Source: Bacteroidales bacterium (lineage in GTDB: Bacteria > Bacteroidota > Bacteroidia > Bacteroidales > UBA932). From it: a stretch of DNA of 32,176 nt. The notes under the pieces were generated by a model. It did not search any database. It was not told where the DNA came from and saw nothing but the letters and a program-made list of their open reading frames with translations. The translations under genes were made by a program, and so were the position numbers. Shown in pieces: positions 1 through 6,977 of the stretch (positions are counted from its first letter, which is position 1; each line of letters begins with the position of its first letter). The stretch covers positions 1 through 32,176 of the forward strand of contig JAFUQW010000004.1 in the NCBI GenBank assembly GCA_017472115.1, read 5' to 3'.

Positions 1-412
1 TCACGTGTCCCGCCCTACTCAGGTGCCGGCCTTGTCATCTAAATCTTACCTGTACGGGATTATCACCCTCTGCGATTGAACTTTCCAGAACATTCCAGTT
101 CAATTCAGATAATCTTATGACCGGTCCTACAACCCCGGTGATGCCGTAACAACACCGGTTTAGGCTCTTCCCCGTTCGATCGCCACTACTAAGGGAATCG
201 ATAATTTCTTTCTCTTCCTGGGGGTAATGAGATGTTTCAGTTCCCCCCGTTTGCCCCAATAAATTGGTGGCACATCTTCAATGTGCCGGGTTGCCCCATT
301 CGGATATCACCGGATCAATACCTGTTTGCAGTTCCCCGGTGCTTTTCGCAGCTTACCACGTCCTTCGTCGCCTCCAGAAGCCTAGGCATCCGCCGTTCGC
401 TCTTGTAACCTT
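1..412 (-). rRNA. rrl: 23S ribosomal RNA, 5' part (runs off the left edge)
   Basis: Read on the minus strand, this is the 5' domain of bacterial 23S rRNA. It opens with GGTTACAAGAGCGAACGGCG, then the conserved blocks GGATGCCTAGGC, GGCGACGAAGGACGT and CCGAATGGGGCAACCC in the expected order. About 412 nt of domain I are present and the rest lies beyond base 1. The 5' boundary near 412 is estimated from the usual first conserved bases and could shift by a few nucleotides. No 16S gene or spacer tRNA lies upstream; the next gene (position 940) is protein-coding and divergent. The transcript therefore appears to start as a 23S precursor. The identification is seen directly; the absence of a linked 16S holds at least for the 530 bp upstream. 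Confidence 0.96.
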
Positions 413-631
413 CTCTCTGTATGATTTTCTCTTGAATCACAAGCCAAGTGCTGTCTTGCACTCGTCTTATTCACTCGTTGCCTTGAAATTGTAGTCCACA
501 CAACTCGACGACAGACTCTCTATCGTTGTTGTTACAGACTATTTTTTCTTCTTTTAACTTTACCTCGTTATCTTTTCTCAAACTTGTCAATGAACTTCCA
601 TCCGAGTCACCGTTGTTTCTCAAATGGGCTG
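413..631 (-). other. Precursor leader of the 23S transcript with boxA-like block
   Basis: This stretch lies between the predicted start site (about 625) and the mature 23S 5' end. At 577-595 the minus strand reads GTTCATTGACAAGTTTGAG, followed by AAAAGATAACGAGGTAAAG. This resembles the antitermination-type (boxA-like) block I know from the 3' part of Bacteroidota 16S-23S spacers. No tRNA is recognisable. I infer that this is the 3' half of a normal spacer now placed directly behind a promoter. Confidence 0.6.
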
Positions 632-662
632 CAAAGATACGGACTTTTTTTTATCCTCCAAA
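632..662 (-). promoter_or_regulatory. Promoter of the 23S rRNA gene
   Basis: On the minus strand TATCTTTG (639-632) matches the Bacteroidota -7 element TAnnTTTG exactly. TTTG (662-659) lies 19 bp upstream as the -33 element. The next 50 bp upstream are A/T-rich, like an UP element. Transcription should begin near 625, about 210 nt before the mature 23S 5' end. Confidence 0.75.
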
Positions 663-722
663 TTTTTCTGCGATTTTTTTGCAATTTTTTTCACATTTAT
701 TTTTCAAACGATATCGAATCCG

Positions 723-788
723 CTATATATCAAGCGGTTACCACTACCGCAGATTAGCAACGCGCTGAATTTCAGCGGATTACGCGAC
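723..788 (+). repeat. Two copies of the TATCAAnnnnTTA dispersed motif
   Basis: At 723-742 the plus strand contains TATCAAGCGGTTA, an exact match to the enterobacterial IHF consensus WATCAANNNNTTR. At 765-788 a second, diverged copy reads CTGAATTTCAGCGGATTACG. The same family recurs near 14735, 14880, 16945, 18155 and 31880. Both copies sit between the divergent 23S gene and the OPT gene. Protein binding is inference. Confidence 0.5.
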
Positions 789-865
789 TTACGTGCTGTA
801 CTTTGGGGAGCACGAGGATGGCTTAACATATTGAGGGACAGCGATATACGGTAAGCTAAGCCTAT

Positions 866-900
866 TTTGTAGCTTTTTTCAGATATTATCCTTAATTTTG
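866..900 (+). promoter_or_regulatory. Candidate promoter of the OPT-zupT-pepT cluster
   Basis: TTTG (866-869) and TAATTTTG (893-900) are separated by 23 bp, at the long end for a Bacteroidota promoter. The implied start site, near 906, leaves a leader of about 35 nt that is A/T-rich and lacks a Shine-Dalgarno sequence. Confidence 0.55.
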
Positions 901-939
901 TGTTTTGCAATATGAAACCATAACTCTTATATATAATAT

Positions 940-2916
940 ATGGAAGAAAAGAAGACGCAATTGCCGGAGAATGCTCATAGGGAGCTGAAACCGGGTGAGG
1001 AATATCAGCCTCTGCTGTCCCCTCAGAAGAATTATCCGGAAGTCACCCCTTGGTCAGTGACGCTCGGAATCATTATGACTATCATATTTTCAGCGGCCGC
1101 CGCATATCTCGGCCTGAAGGTCGGTCAGGTGTTCGAAGCCGCAATACCTATAGCCATCATTGCAGTGGGACTGTCAGGAGCATTGGGAAGAAAGAATGCC
1201 CTGGGCGAAAATGTGATGATACAGTCCATCGGATCCTGCTCGGGTGCCATCGTGGCCGGCGCGATCTTCACTCTTCCGGCATTGTTCATCCTCCAGGACA
1301 AGTATCCTGAGCTTACCGTAAACTTTACAAAGGTATTCTTCTCGTCACTTCTCGGAGGTATCCTCGGTATCCTCTTCCTGATTCCGTTCAGGAAATATTT
1401 CGTGAAGGAACAGCACGGAAAATATCCTTTCCCTGAAGCTACAGCCACCACCCAGGTCCTCGTAAGCGGCGAAGGCGGAGGAAAGGGAGCCAAGACCCTC
1501 CTGCTCAGCGGACTCATCGGAGGACTCTACGACTTCATCGTATCGACATTCGGCCTCTGGGGCGAGACTCTCACGACCAAGATCCTTCCGTGGGGCGCCG
1601 CAATAGCCGACAAGGCCAAGGTGCTTCTGAAAGTCAACACCGGAGCTGCAGTCCTCGGTCTCGGATATATAGTAGGTCTCAAATATGCATTCATCATCTG
1701 CTGCGGAAGCTTCCTGGTATGGCTTGTGATCATCCCGCTGATGAACCTTATATGGGGAGGCCAGGTCATTGACCTTATGAACTCGGGCATTACCCAGACC
1801 ATCGGTGATATGTCCGCAGACCAGATATTCAAGGAATATGCAAGGCACATCGGCATCGGAGGCATCGCCACAGCCGGCATCGTCGGCATCGTGAAGTCAT
1901 TCGGCGTGATCAGATCGGCCGTGGGACTTGCCGCAAACGAGTTCAAGAGAAAGAAGACAGGAGCTGAGGCAGAGGTGATCAGGACCCAGAGAGACATCTC
2001 GATGAAGATCATCGTGATCGGTATCGCCATAACCCTCCTCGCAGTATTCGCATTCTTCCTCTTCGGAGTGGTTGACAACATCTGGCACGCAGTGGTCGGA
2101 CTTCTCATAGTCGGAATCATCGCATTCCTCTTCACGACAGTTGCTGCCAATGCCATCGCCATCGTCGGATCAAACCCTGTCAGCGGTATGACCCTTATGA
2201 CCCTCATCCTCGCATCACTCATTATGGTGGCTGTAGGTCTGAACGGTACTGCCGGTATGACTGCAGCCCTCATCATCGGAGGAGTGGTATGTACAGCACT
2301 GTCTGTTGCAGGAGCATTCATCACCGACCTGAAGATCGGTTACTGGATCGGATCGACCCCTAAGAAACAGGAAAGCTGGAAATTCCTCGGTACCCTCGTG
2401 GCAGCAGCTACAGTAGGCGGCGTGATGCTCGTGCTCAACAAGACATACGGATTCACCGGTGAGGGCGCCCTTGTAGCCCCTCAGGCTAATGCGATGGCTG
2501 CCGTGATCGAGCCTATGATGAACGGCGGAAGCGCTCCTTGGCTCCTCTACGGCATCGGAGCTGTAATAGCCCTCGCCCTCACATTCTTCAAGGTGCCGGC
2601 TCTGCCTTTCGCACTCGGAATGTTCATCCCTATAGACCTGAATATGCCTATGCTCATCGGTGGTGCGATCTCCTGGTTCGTAGGAAGCCGCAGCAAGGAC
2701 AAGGAACTCAATGCAGAACGCACCGAAAAAGGCACGCTCATTGCTTCCGGTTTCATCGCCGGAGGAGCCCTTATGGGAGTGGTCAGCGCTATACTCAGAT
2801 TCGCAAATGTGGATATGTATATGGAGCCTTCCCCTTGGACTGAGCCTATAGCGATCATCCCATACGCAGCTATCATTATATATATGATATATGCCGCTCT
2901 GAAGGTAAAGAAGTAA
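940..2916 (+). CDS. OPT family oligopeptide (or metal-chelate) transporter
   Basis: The protein has 658 residues and is hydrophobic over most of its length, with about 15 membrane segments. This is the size and texture of the oligopeptide transporter (OPT) family of proton-coupled symporters in the inner membrane. A charged N-terminal tail of about 35 residues precedes the first segment. A basic loop lies near residues 325-350, and the motif NPVSGMT near residue 411 lies in a helix typical of the family. OPT proteins carry small peptides, and the YSL branch carries metal chelates; the substrate cannot be told from sequence. The stop is 12 nt before zupT, and pepT follows, so the three genes probably form an operon linking peptide uptake to peptide cleavage. 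The ATG at 940 follows an A/T-rich leader with no ribosome-binding site, as is usual in this phylum. Confidence 0.9.
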   Translation: MEEKKTQLPENAHRELKPGEEYQPLLSPQKNYPEVTPWSVTLGIIMTIIFSAAAAYLGLKVGQVFEAAIPIAIIAVGLSGALGRKNALGENVMIQSIGSCSGAIVAGAIFTLPALFILQDKYPELTVNFTKVFFSSLLGGILGILFLIPFRKYFVKEQHGKYPFPEATATTQVLVSGEGGGKGAKTLLLSGLIGGLYDFIVSTFGLWGETLTTKILPWGAAIADKAKVLLKVNTGAAVLGLGYIVGLKYAFIICCGSFLVWLVIIPLMNLIWGGQVIDLMNSGITQTIGDMSADQIFKEYARHIGIGGIATAGIVGIVKSFGVIRSAVGLAANEFKRKKTGAEAEVIRTQRDISMKIIVIGIAITLLAVFAFFLFGVVDNIWHAVVGLLIVGIIAFLFTTVAANAIAIVGSNPVSGMTLMTLILASLIMVAVGLNGTAGMTAALIIGGVVCTALSVAGAFITDLKIGYWIGSTPKKQESWKFLGTLVAAATVGGVMLVLNKTYGFTGEGALVAPQANAMAAVIEPMMNGGSAPWLLYGIGAVIALALTFFKVPALPFALGMFIPIDLNMPMLIGGAISWFVGSRSKDKELNAERTEKGTLIASGFIAGGALMGVVSAILRFANVDMYMEPSPWTEPIAIIPYAAIIIYMIYAALKVKK

Positions 2917-2928
2917 TAAATTGAGCAA

Positions 2929-3765
2929 ATGATGAACGGATTGACAAGCGCACTGATATTGACACTGATTGCAGGTTCTGCGACCGGCATAGGCGGTGCG
3001 CTTGTGCTCTTCAAGAAGAAGATCAGCAGCAATTTCCTGGCAGGAGCATTGGGACTCAGCGCCGGGGTGATGATATTCATTTCCCTCGCCGAACTGCTTC
3101 CTGAGGCTCAGGCTATGATTGCCGACACCGGAATGCAGCACGGAGAGGCCTTCGTGCTCATCGCCTTCTTCGTCGGAATGGGCATAATAACCCTGATAGA
3201 CTTCGCCATACCGGAGTATGAGAATCCTCACGAAGCATCAGGACTGTCGCTTGACGCAAGGACGGCCGCTGTCGGAGTCCTGGAACAGACCGGAAACGAA
3301 AAGGCCCTGCACAGGCTCGGGCTTATGTCGGCACTGGCCATCGCCATCCACAATTTCCCGGAAGGCATAGCCACATTCATCGGAGCGCTCAACGATCCGG
3401 AAATGGGAGCCGGCATCAGCTTCGCCATCGCCATCCACAACATCCCTGAGGGAATTGCCGTGGCCATACCTATATATTATGCGACAAAGAGCAAGGGCAA
3501 GGCACTGCTTTACGCGACCCTGTCCGGCCTGAGCGAACCGATAGGAGCACTCCTGTGCTGGGGTATTGCCGCCATTTTCGGAGTGGAGCTGACAGGTGGC
3601 GGCCCGGCTTTCCCGCTGGTTCTTGCAGCAGTCGCCGGCATTATGATATATATATCCCTCGACGAACTTCTTCCCACTGCAGAAAAATATGGCAAACACC
3701 ATATCGCCATTGCCGGCGTTATCGGCGGTATGGCCATTATGGGCGCAAGTTTATTAATAATGTAA
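2929..3765 (+). CDS. zupT: ZIP family zinc transporter, ZupT-like
   Basis: The 278-residue inner-membrane protein has about eight hydrophobic segments. It carries both hallmark metal-binding helices of the ZIP (GufA/ZupT) family: HNFPEGIATFIG starting at residue 141 and HNIPEGIAVAIP starting at residue 170. The His and Glu of each HNxPEG motif line the metal site. Family members import Zn2+ and, less selectively, other divalent cations. It lies 12 nt downstream of the OPT gene, and its stop is one base before the pepT start, so co-transcription is likely. Peptidase T needs zinc, which makes the grouping sensible, although the functional link is inference. Two ATGs lie side by side at 2929 and 2932; either could be the start. 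Confidence 0.92.
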   Translation: MMNGLTSALILTLIAGSATGIGGALVLFKKKISSNFLAGALGLSAGVMIFISLAELLPEAQAMIADTGMQHGEAFVLIAFFVGMGIITLIDFAIPEYENPHEASGLSLDARTAAVGVLEQTGNEKALHRLGLMSALAIAIHNFPEGIATFIGALNDPEMGAGISFAIAIHNIPEGIAVAIPIYYATKSKGKALLYATLSGLSEPIGALLCWGIAAIFGVELTGGGPAFPLVLAAVAGIMIYISLDELLPTAEKYGKHHIAIAGVIGGMAIMGASLLIM

Positions 3766-3766
3766 T

Positions 3767-4990
3767 ATGGAAAATATTTTAGACAGATTTCTCAGATATG
3801 TGGCTGTGGATACGCAGTCAGATCCTGAATCCACCTCGCAGCCAAGTGCAGCCAAGGAACTCAACCTTCTGAAGATGCTCCGTGACGAGCTGGAAGCAAT
3901 GGGAGTGGAAGCCACTCTCGACGAATATGGCTATGTTATGGCCAGCATACCTTCCAACTGCGGCAAAGATATTCCGGCAGTGGGATTCATTGCGCACGTG
4001 GATACTGCCCCCGATGCATCCGGAGCAGACATCAAGCCACAGATCATCGAAAACTATGACGGAGGCGAGATTCCTCTCAAAGGCGTACCCGGACTCAGTC
4101 TCAAGCCAGCTGAATTCCCTGAGCTTGGGCTTTACAAAGGCCAGACAATAATCACCACAGACGGAACGACTCTTCTGGGAGCTGATGACAAGGCCGGCAT
4201 CGCCGAGATTATGAATGCCGTACAATATATAATGGAGAACCCGCAGTTCAAGCACGGCGACATCAAGATCGGATTCACTCCTGATGAAGAGATCGGCCGC
4301 GGAGTCGTGAAGTTCGACGTACAGAAATTCGGAGCGAAATATGCCTATACCCTCGACGGAGGCCGGATCGGTGAGCTCGAATATGAAAACTTCAATGCCG
4401 CAGGCGCGACCATCCGCATCCAGGGCCGTAACGTGCACCCGGGCACAGCAAAAGGCAAGATGAAGAACGCCATCCTCATCGGTATGGAACTCAACAGCCT
4501 CCTTCCGGTAGATCAGCGTCCGGAATACACTGAGGGATATGAGGGATTCTTCCACCTGATCAGCTTCAAAGGCGAAGTGGAGACAGCCACCTTCTCATAC
4601 ATCATCCGCGACCACGATATGGCTCTCTACGAGCAGAAGAAAGCCTATATGCAGAAATGTGTGGATTTCATAAATGCCAAATACGGCGAAGGAACGGCAC
4701 TTCTGGATATGAAACACCAGTACTACAATATGCGCAAGGAAGTGGAGCCACACTATCACATCGTAGAAAAGGCCAAGAAAGCTATGGAGATGGAAGGCAT
4801 CGTTCCACGGATTCAGCCTATCCGCGGAGGTACAGACGGAGCGAACCTCTCGTTTATGGGACTCCCTTGCCCTAACATCTTCGCAGGCGGACATAATTTC
4901 CACGGCAAGATGGAATATGTTCCTCTCGAAAGTATGGAGAAAGCCAGCAAGGTCATCCTGAACATCATTTCGCTCTTCGTAGAAGAGTAG
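3767..4990 (+). CDS. pepT: Peptidase T (tripeptide aminopeptidase)
   Basis: This 407-residue cytoplasmic M20B metallopeptidase removes the N-terminal residue from tripeptides. The two-zinc site is complete: HVDT (His77, Asp79), GADDKAG (Asp140), PDEEIGRG (Glu174-Glu175), TLDGG (Asp197) and the C-terminal HNFHGKMEY. The dimerisation or lid domain lies between about residues 210 and 320, and the IRGGTDGANLS block precedes the last ligand. The length is normal for PepT. The start codon follows the zupT stop by one base, which suggests translational coupling. With the upstream OPT transporter the gene completes a route for importing and digesting small peptides. A strong hairpin follows the stop. 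Confidence 0.96.
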   Translation: MENILDRFLRYVAVDTQSDPESTSQPSAAKELNLLKMLRDELEAMGVEATLDEYGYVMASIPSNCGKDIPAVGFIAHVDTAPDASGADIKPQIIENYDGGEIPLKGVPGLSLKPAEFPELGLYKGQTIITTDGTTLLGADDKAGIAEIMNAVQYIMENPQFKHGDIKIGFTPDEEIGRGVVKFDVQKFGAKYAYTLDGGRIGELEYENFNAAGATIRIQGRNVHPGTAKGKMKNAILIGMELNSLLPVDQRPEYTEGYEGFFHLISFKGEVETATFSYIIRDHDMALYEQKKAYMQKCVDFINAKYGEGTALLDMKHQYYNMRKEVEPHYHIVEKAKKAMEMEGIVPRIQPIRGGTDGANLSFMGLPCPNIFAGGHNFHGKMEYVPLESMEKASKVILNIISLFVEE

Positions 4991-5013
4991 GCAGCCCAAC
5001 CCGGCATAAACAG

Positions 5014-5051
5014 ATCAAAAGCACAGGAATCTTGATCCCTGTGCTTTTGAT
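5014..5051. terminator. Bidirectional terminator after pepT
   Basis: A perfect 14-bp stem (ATCAAAAGCACAGG, 5014-5027, with its complement at 5038-5051) closes a 10-nt loop. T-rich sequence follows on the plus strand, and the A-rich left arm provides T on the minus strand. It sits between pepT and the convergent lipoprotein remnant. Confidence 0.9.
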
Positions 5052-5429
5052 TTATTTATAAGGCAGTATATCATCCGGAAAGATATACAGTTCCCAGAAC
5101 TGCCAGCCCTCTGACTCCGTCACGGTCCATTGGGACTCATCATAGATCAGGTCATTGATATTGACACCTTCTTTCGAATCAATCGGATAGAATAAAGTCA
5201 CATCTCCGATCTTCTCCCTGAGATCCGGCAATGAAGCATATCCATCTTTGGTATTGAAATGTACAATATCTTTTGACTGACTCCTGAACAGGATATACTC
5301 AAACCTGTTATGTTCTTCCTCCATCCCGTTCCAATGGAATGCGAGATCGGACTAAACTTCCGGCGTAGCAGTGTCCGCACAAGATGTCACCAAAAGCAGG
5401 CAGGCCAGAAAAAGCGTAATATTCTTCAT
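5052..5429 (-). pseudogene. Small lipoprotein gene broken by an amber codon
   Basis: From ATG at 5429 the minus strand encodes a lipoprotein signal, MKNITLFLACLLLVTSC, and continues ADTATPEV. It then meets TAG (5354-5352, codon 26). Beyond the stop the same frame stays open for another 99 codons (SDLAFHWNG, then MEEEHNRFEYILF and onward) to the TAA at 5052. Read through, the product would be a 124-residue periplasm-facing lipoprotein of unknown function. I recognise no domain. Only 10 bp separate the start codon from the left end of the IS element, so the native promoter has probably been displaced too. The most economical reading is a recently inactivated gene. An internal start at 5324 would make an unexported 90-residue fragment and seems less likely to matter. 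Confidence 0.75.
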
Positions 5430-5439
5430 AAGACATTAG

Positions 5440-5451
5440 TGTCCGGTAAAA
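5440..5451 (+). repeat. Left terminal inverted repeat of the IS element
   Basis: TGTCCGGTAAAA, identical to the reverse complement of 6680-6691. It lies 10 bp upstream of the start codon of the broken lipoprotein gene. Confidence 0.85.
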
Positions 5452-5524
5452 AATCATAAAAATTCTTTGAAAATATTGAAAGTTAGGTAGTTATAGAGGT
5501 TTTTAGAGTCAACCGATTTGAATT

Positions 5525-5532
5525 TATCTTTG
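5525..5532 (+). promoter_or_regulatory. -7 element of the transposase promoter
   Basis: TATCTTTG matches TAnnTTTG exactly. A T-run at about 5500-5504 is placed as a weak -33 element. It lies 22 bp before the transposase ATG. Confidence 0.6.
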
Positions 5533-5554
5533 CCAGACTAACGTAGAATGGCAT

Positions 5555-6649
5555 ATGCATAAAGGAAAATACGTGTTCTCTCAGCTTTTAGACTTCCTCG
5601 ATCTCAACTATTTCAACTATATCGCAAGGAAATACGGTGGTGACAAATATGTCAAGCAATTCATCTGCTATAACCAACTTTGCGTATTGATGTTCGGTCA
5701 GCTTTCCAACCGTGAAAGTCTTCGTTATGTTGTCCTGGCAACCCAGGCTCACGCATCCAAAGCCTATCACCTTGGATTTGGTAAGCACGCTGCCAAGAGT
5801 ACTCTTGCGGATGCCAACACCAAGCGCGATTATCGCATATTAGAGGAGTTTGCCTATAAGGTCATCGCAGAAGCTCAAGGATGTAGGATCATTGACATCT
5901 TCAAGCTGGATGGAAACGTCTATACCTTTGATTCTACGACAGTTGACTTATGTCTGAACACCTTTGAATGGGCTCTGTTCAGAAAGAAGAAAGGTGGTAT
6001 CAAGATGCATACGTTGTATGATCTGGAAACACAGATTCCAACATTCTTTCACATAACGCCAGCACGAGTCCACGATACAAAAGCAATGGATGTCATTCCG
6101 TATGAAGAGAACTCGTTCTACATCTTCGACAGAGGTTACTACGACTTAAAACCGATGAAGTGGAAGCGTCGTTTTCCTCCTGAATCAGGTATCCTGTCAG
6201 ACGCAGTCGGCTATATGGCCGGTCAACTGACGATGGAGAAGTACCCTGACAAGATCCGTAGAGTCATCTACTTGGATAAAGATAGCAAGAAGAAGTTCAT
6301 ATTCTTTACCAATGCCCTGACTATCAATCTGGTAATGGTTGCGGAACTCTATCACAACAGGTGACAGATCGAGCTTTTCTTCAAGTGGATCAAGCAACAT
6401 CTTAAGATAAAAAAGTTCTGGGGTACGTCCGAAAATGCAGTCCGCATTCATATCTACTCTGCGATCACAGCCTACTGTATGATGGCCATTGTGCAGAAAA
6501 AGATGAACATTGAGCGCTCTATCTACGAGATGTTGCAGATTGTAAGTATCTCATTAACAGATACTACTGACCTTAAGGACCTCTTTGCAAAACCTAACTA
6601 CAATATTGTCAATGAACTTGATGGTTCTACCGAACCAAGTTTGTTTTAA
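5555..6649 (+). pseudogene. IS4 family transposase (DUF4372 type), interrupted by an opal codon
   Basis: The first 269 codons encode the N-terminal DUF4372-like region and two of the three DDE residues, in FDSTTVDL and FIFDRGYYD. TGA at 6362-6364 then stops the frame within the motif YHNR-stop-QIELFFKWIKQHL. Family members have Trp (TGG) at that place, so a single G-to-A change explains the stop. Downstream the frame continues cleanly for 94 codons, containing the third catalytic residue (the E of QIEL) and the usual ending TEPSLF, to the TAA at 6647. The spacing between GYYD and the conserved YPDKIRR is also shorter than I expect, which may mean an internal deletion. A 269-residue product would lack the catalytic Glu and should be inactive. 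Confidence 0.88.
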
Positions 6650-6679
6650 TTGTTAAACTTTATAGTAATCGTCCGGAAC

Positions 6680-6691
6680 TTTTACCGGACA
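6680..6691 (-). repeat. Right terminal inverted repeat of the IS element
   Basis: On the minus strand this reads TGTCCGGTAAAA, identical to the left end at 5440-5451. Confidence 0.85.
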
Positions 6692-6796
6692 GCAATGATA
6701 ATTACTATATTTATCCTCATACAAGGAGATAACAACACTCAATTGGGAGAGCCGCTGTTTTCTCATAATTATATAAAAATCCAGCCACCCGCGAGG

Positions 6797-6822
6797 GCCG
6801 CATCACCTGCGGCTTTCCCTTT
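6797..6822 (+). terminator. Possible plus-strand terminator
   Basis: The stem GCCGCA/TGCGGC (6797-6802, 6808-6813) has a 5-nt loop and is followed by TTTCCCTTTTAT. It would stop read-through from the IS element. Confidence 0.5.
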
Positions 6823-6858
6823 TATAAGTATTGTAGCAGTATCCTATCCGACAGTCCT

Positions 6859-6901
6859 ATAAAAAGACATTCCGCCAGAACAGCTTGGGCTGCCGGCGGA
6901 A
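6859..6901 (-). terminator. Terminator of the guaB-ostA operon
   Basis: Read on the minus strand, TTCCGCC (6901-6895) pairs with GGCGGAA (6876-6870). An inner stem CAGC/GCTG (6892-6889, 6884-6881) lies above an asymmetric internal loop. TGTCTTTTTAT follows. The hairpin lies about 75 bp beyond the OstA-like stop codon. Confidence 0.75.
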
Positions 6902-6977
6902 CAGAAGTATGGATCTGGCCTGAAGACACGTCAGATGCAAAGGAGAATGCACCTAAAGAGTAAAGATGTTGGCAATA

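Larger units (their letters stand above)
5440..6691 (+). mobile_element. IS4-type insertion sequence, about 1.25 kb, inactivated
   Basis: The element is bounded by 12-bp inverted repeats, TGTCCGGTAAAA at 5440-5451 and its complement at 6680-6691. It contains a single transposase gene with an opal codon. No target-site duplication is evident: the flanks read CATTAG on the left and GCAATG on the right. This suggests an old insertion or later rearrangement. The right end also contains GTCCGG...CCGGAC (6671-6690), a small inverted repeat overlapping the terminal repeat. Confidence 0.85.
6692..6977. other. 286-bp intergenic region between the IS and the OstA-like gene
   Basis: No gene is supported here. 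It contains two convergent hairpins, listed separately, that end transcription from each side. A 70-codon open frame from the IS end (6650-6862) has no coding character. Confidence 0.6.

Noticed and set aside
5352..5354. Amber codon recoded as an amino acid
   Set aside because: Other genes in the window end normally with TAG (pepT, the NlpC/P60 gene), so a general recoding is excluded. A plain nonsense mutation is simpler.
5432..6699. Target-site duplication of the IS element
   Set aside because: Bases outside the 12-bp ends (CATTAG and GCAATG sides) share no convincing direct repeat.
6650..6862. 70-codon open frame after the transposase
   Set aside because: No ATG context, promoter or coding character; it overlaps the IS end and a terminator hairpin.
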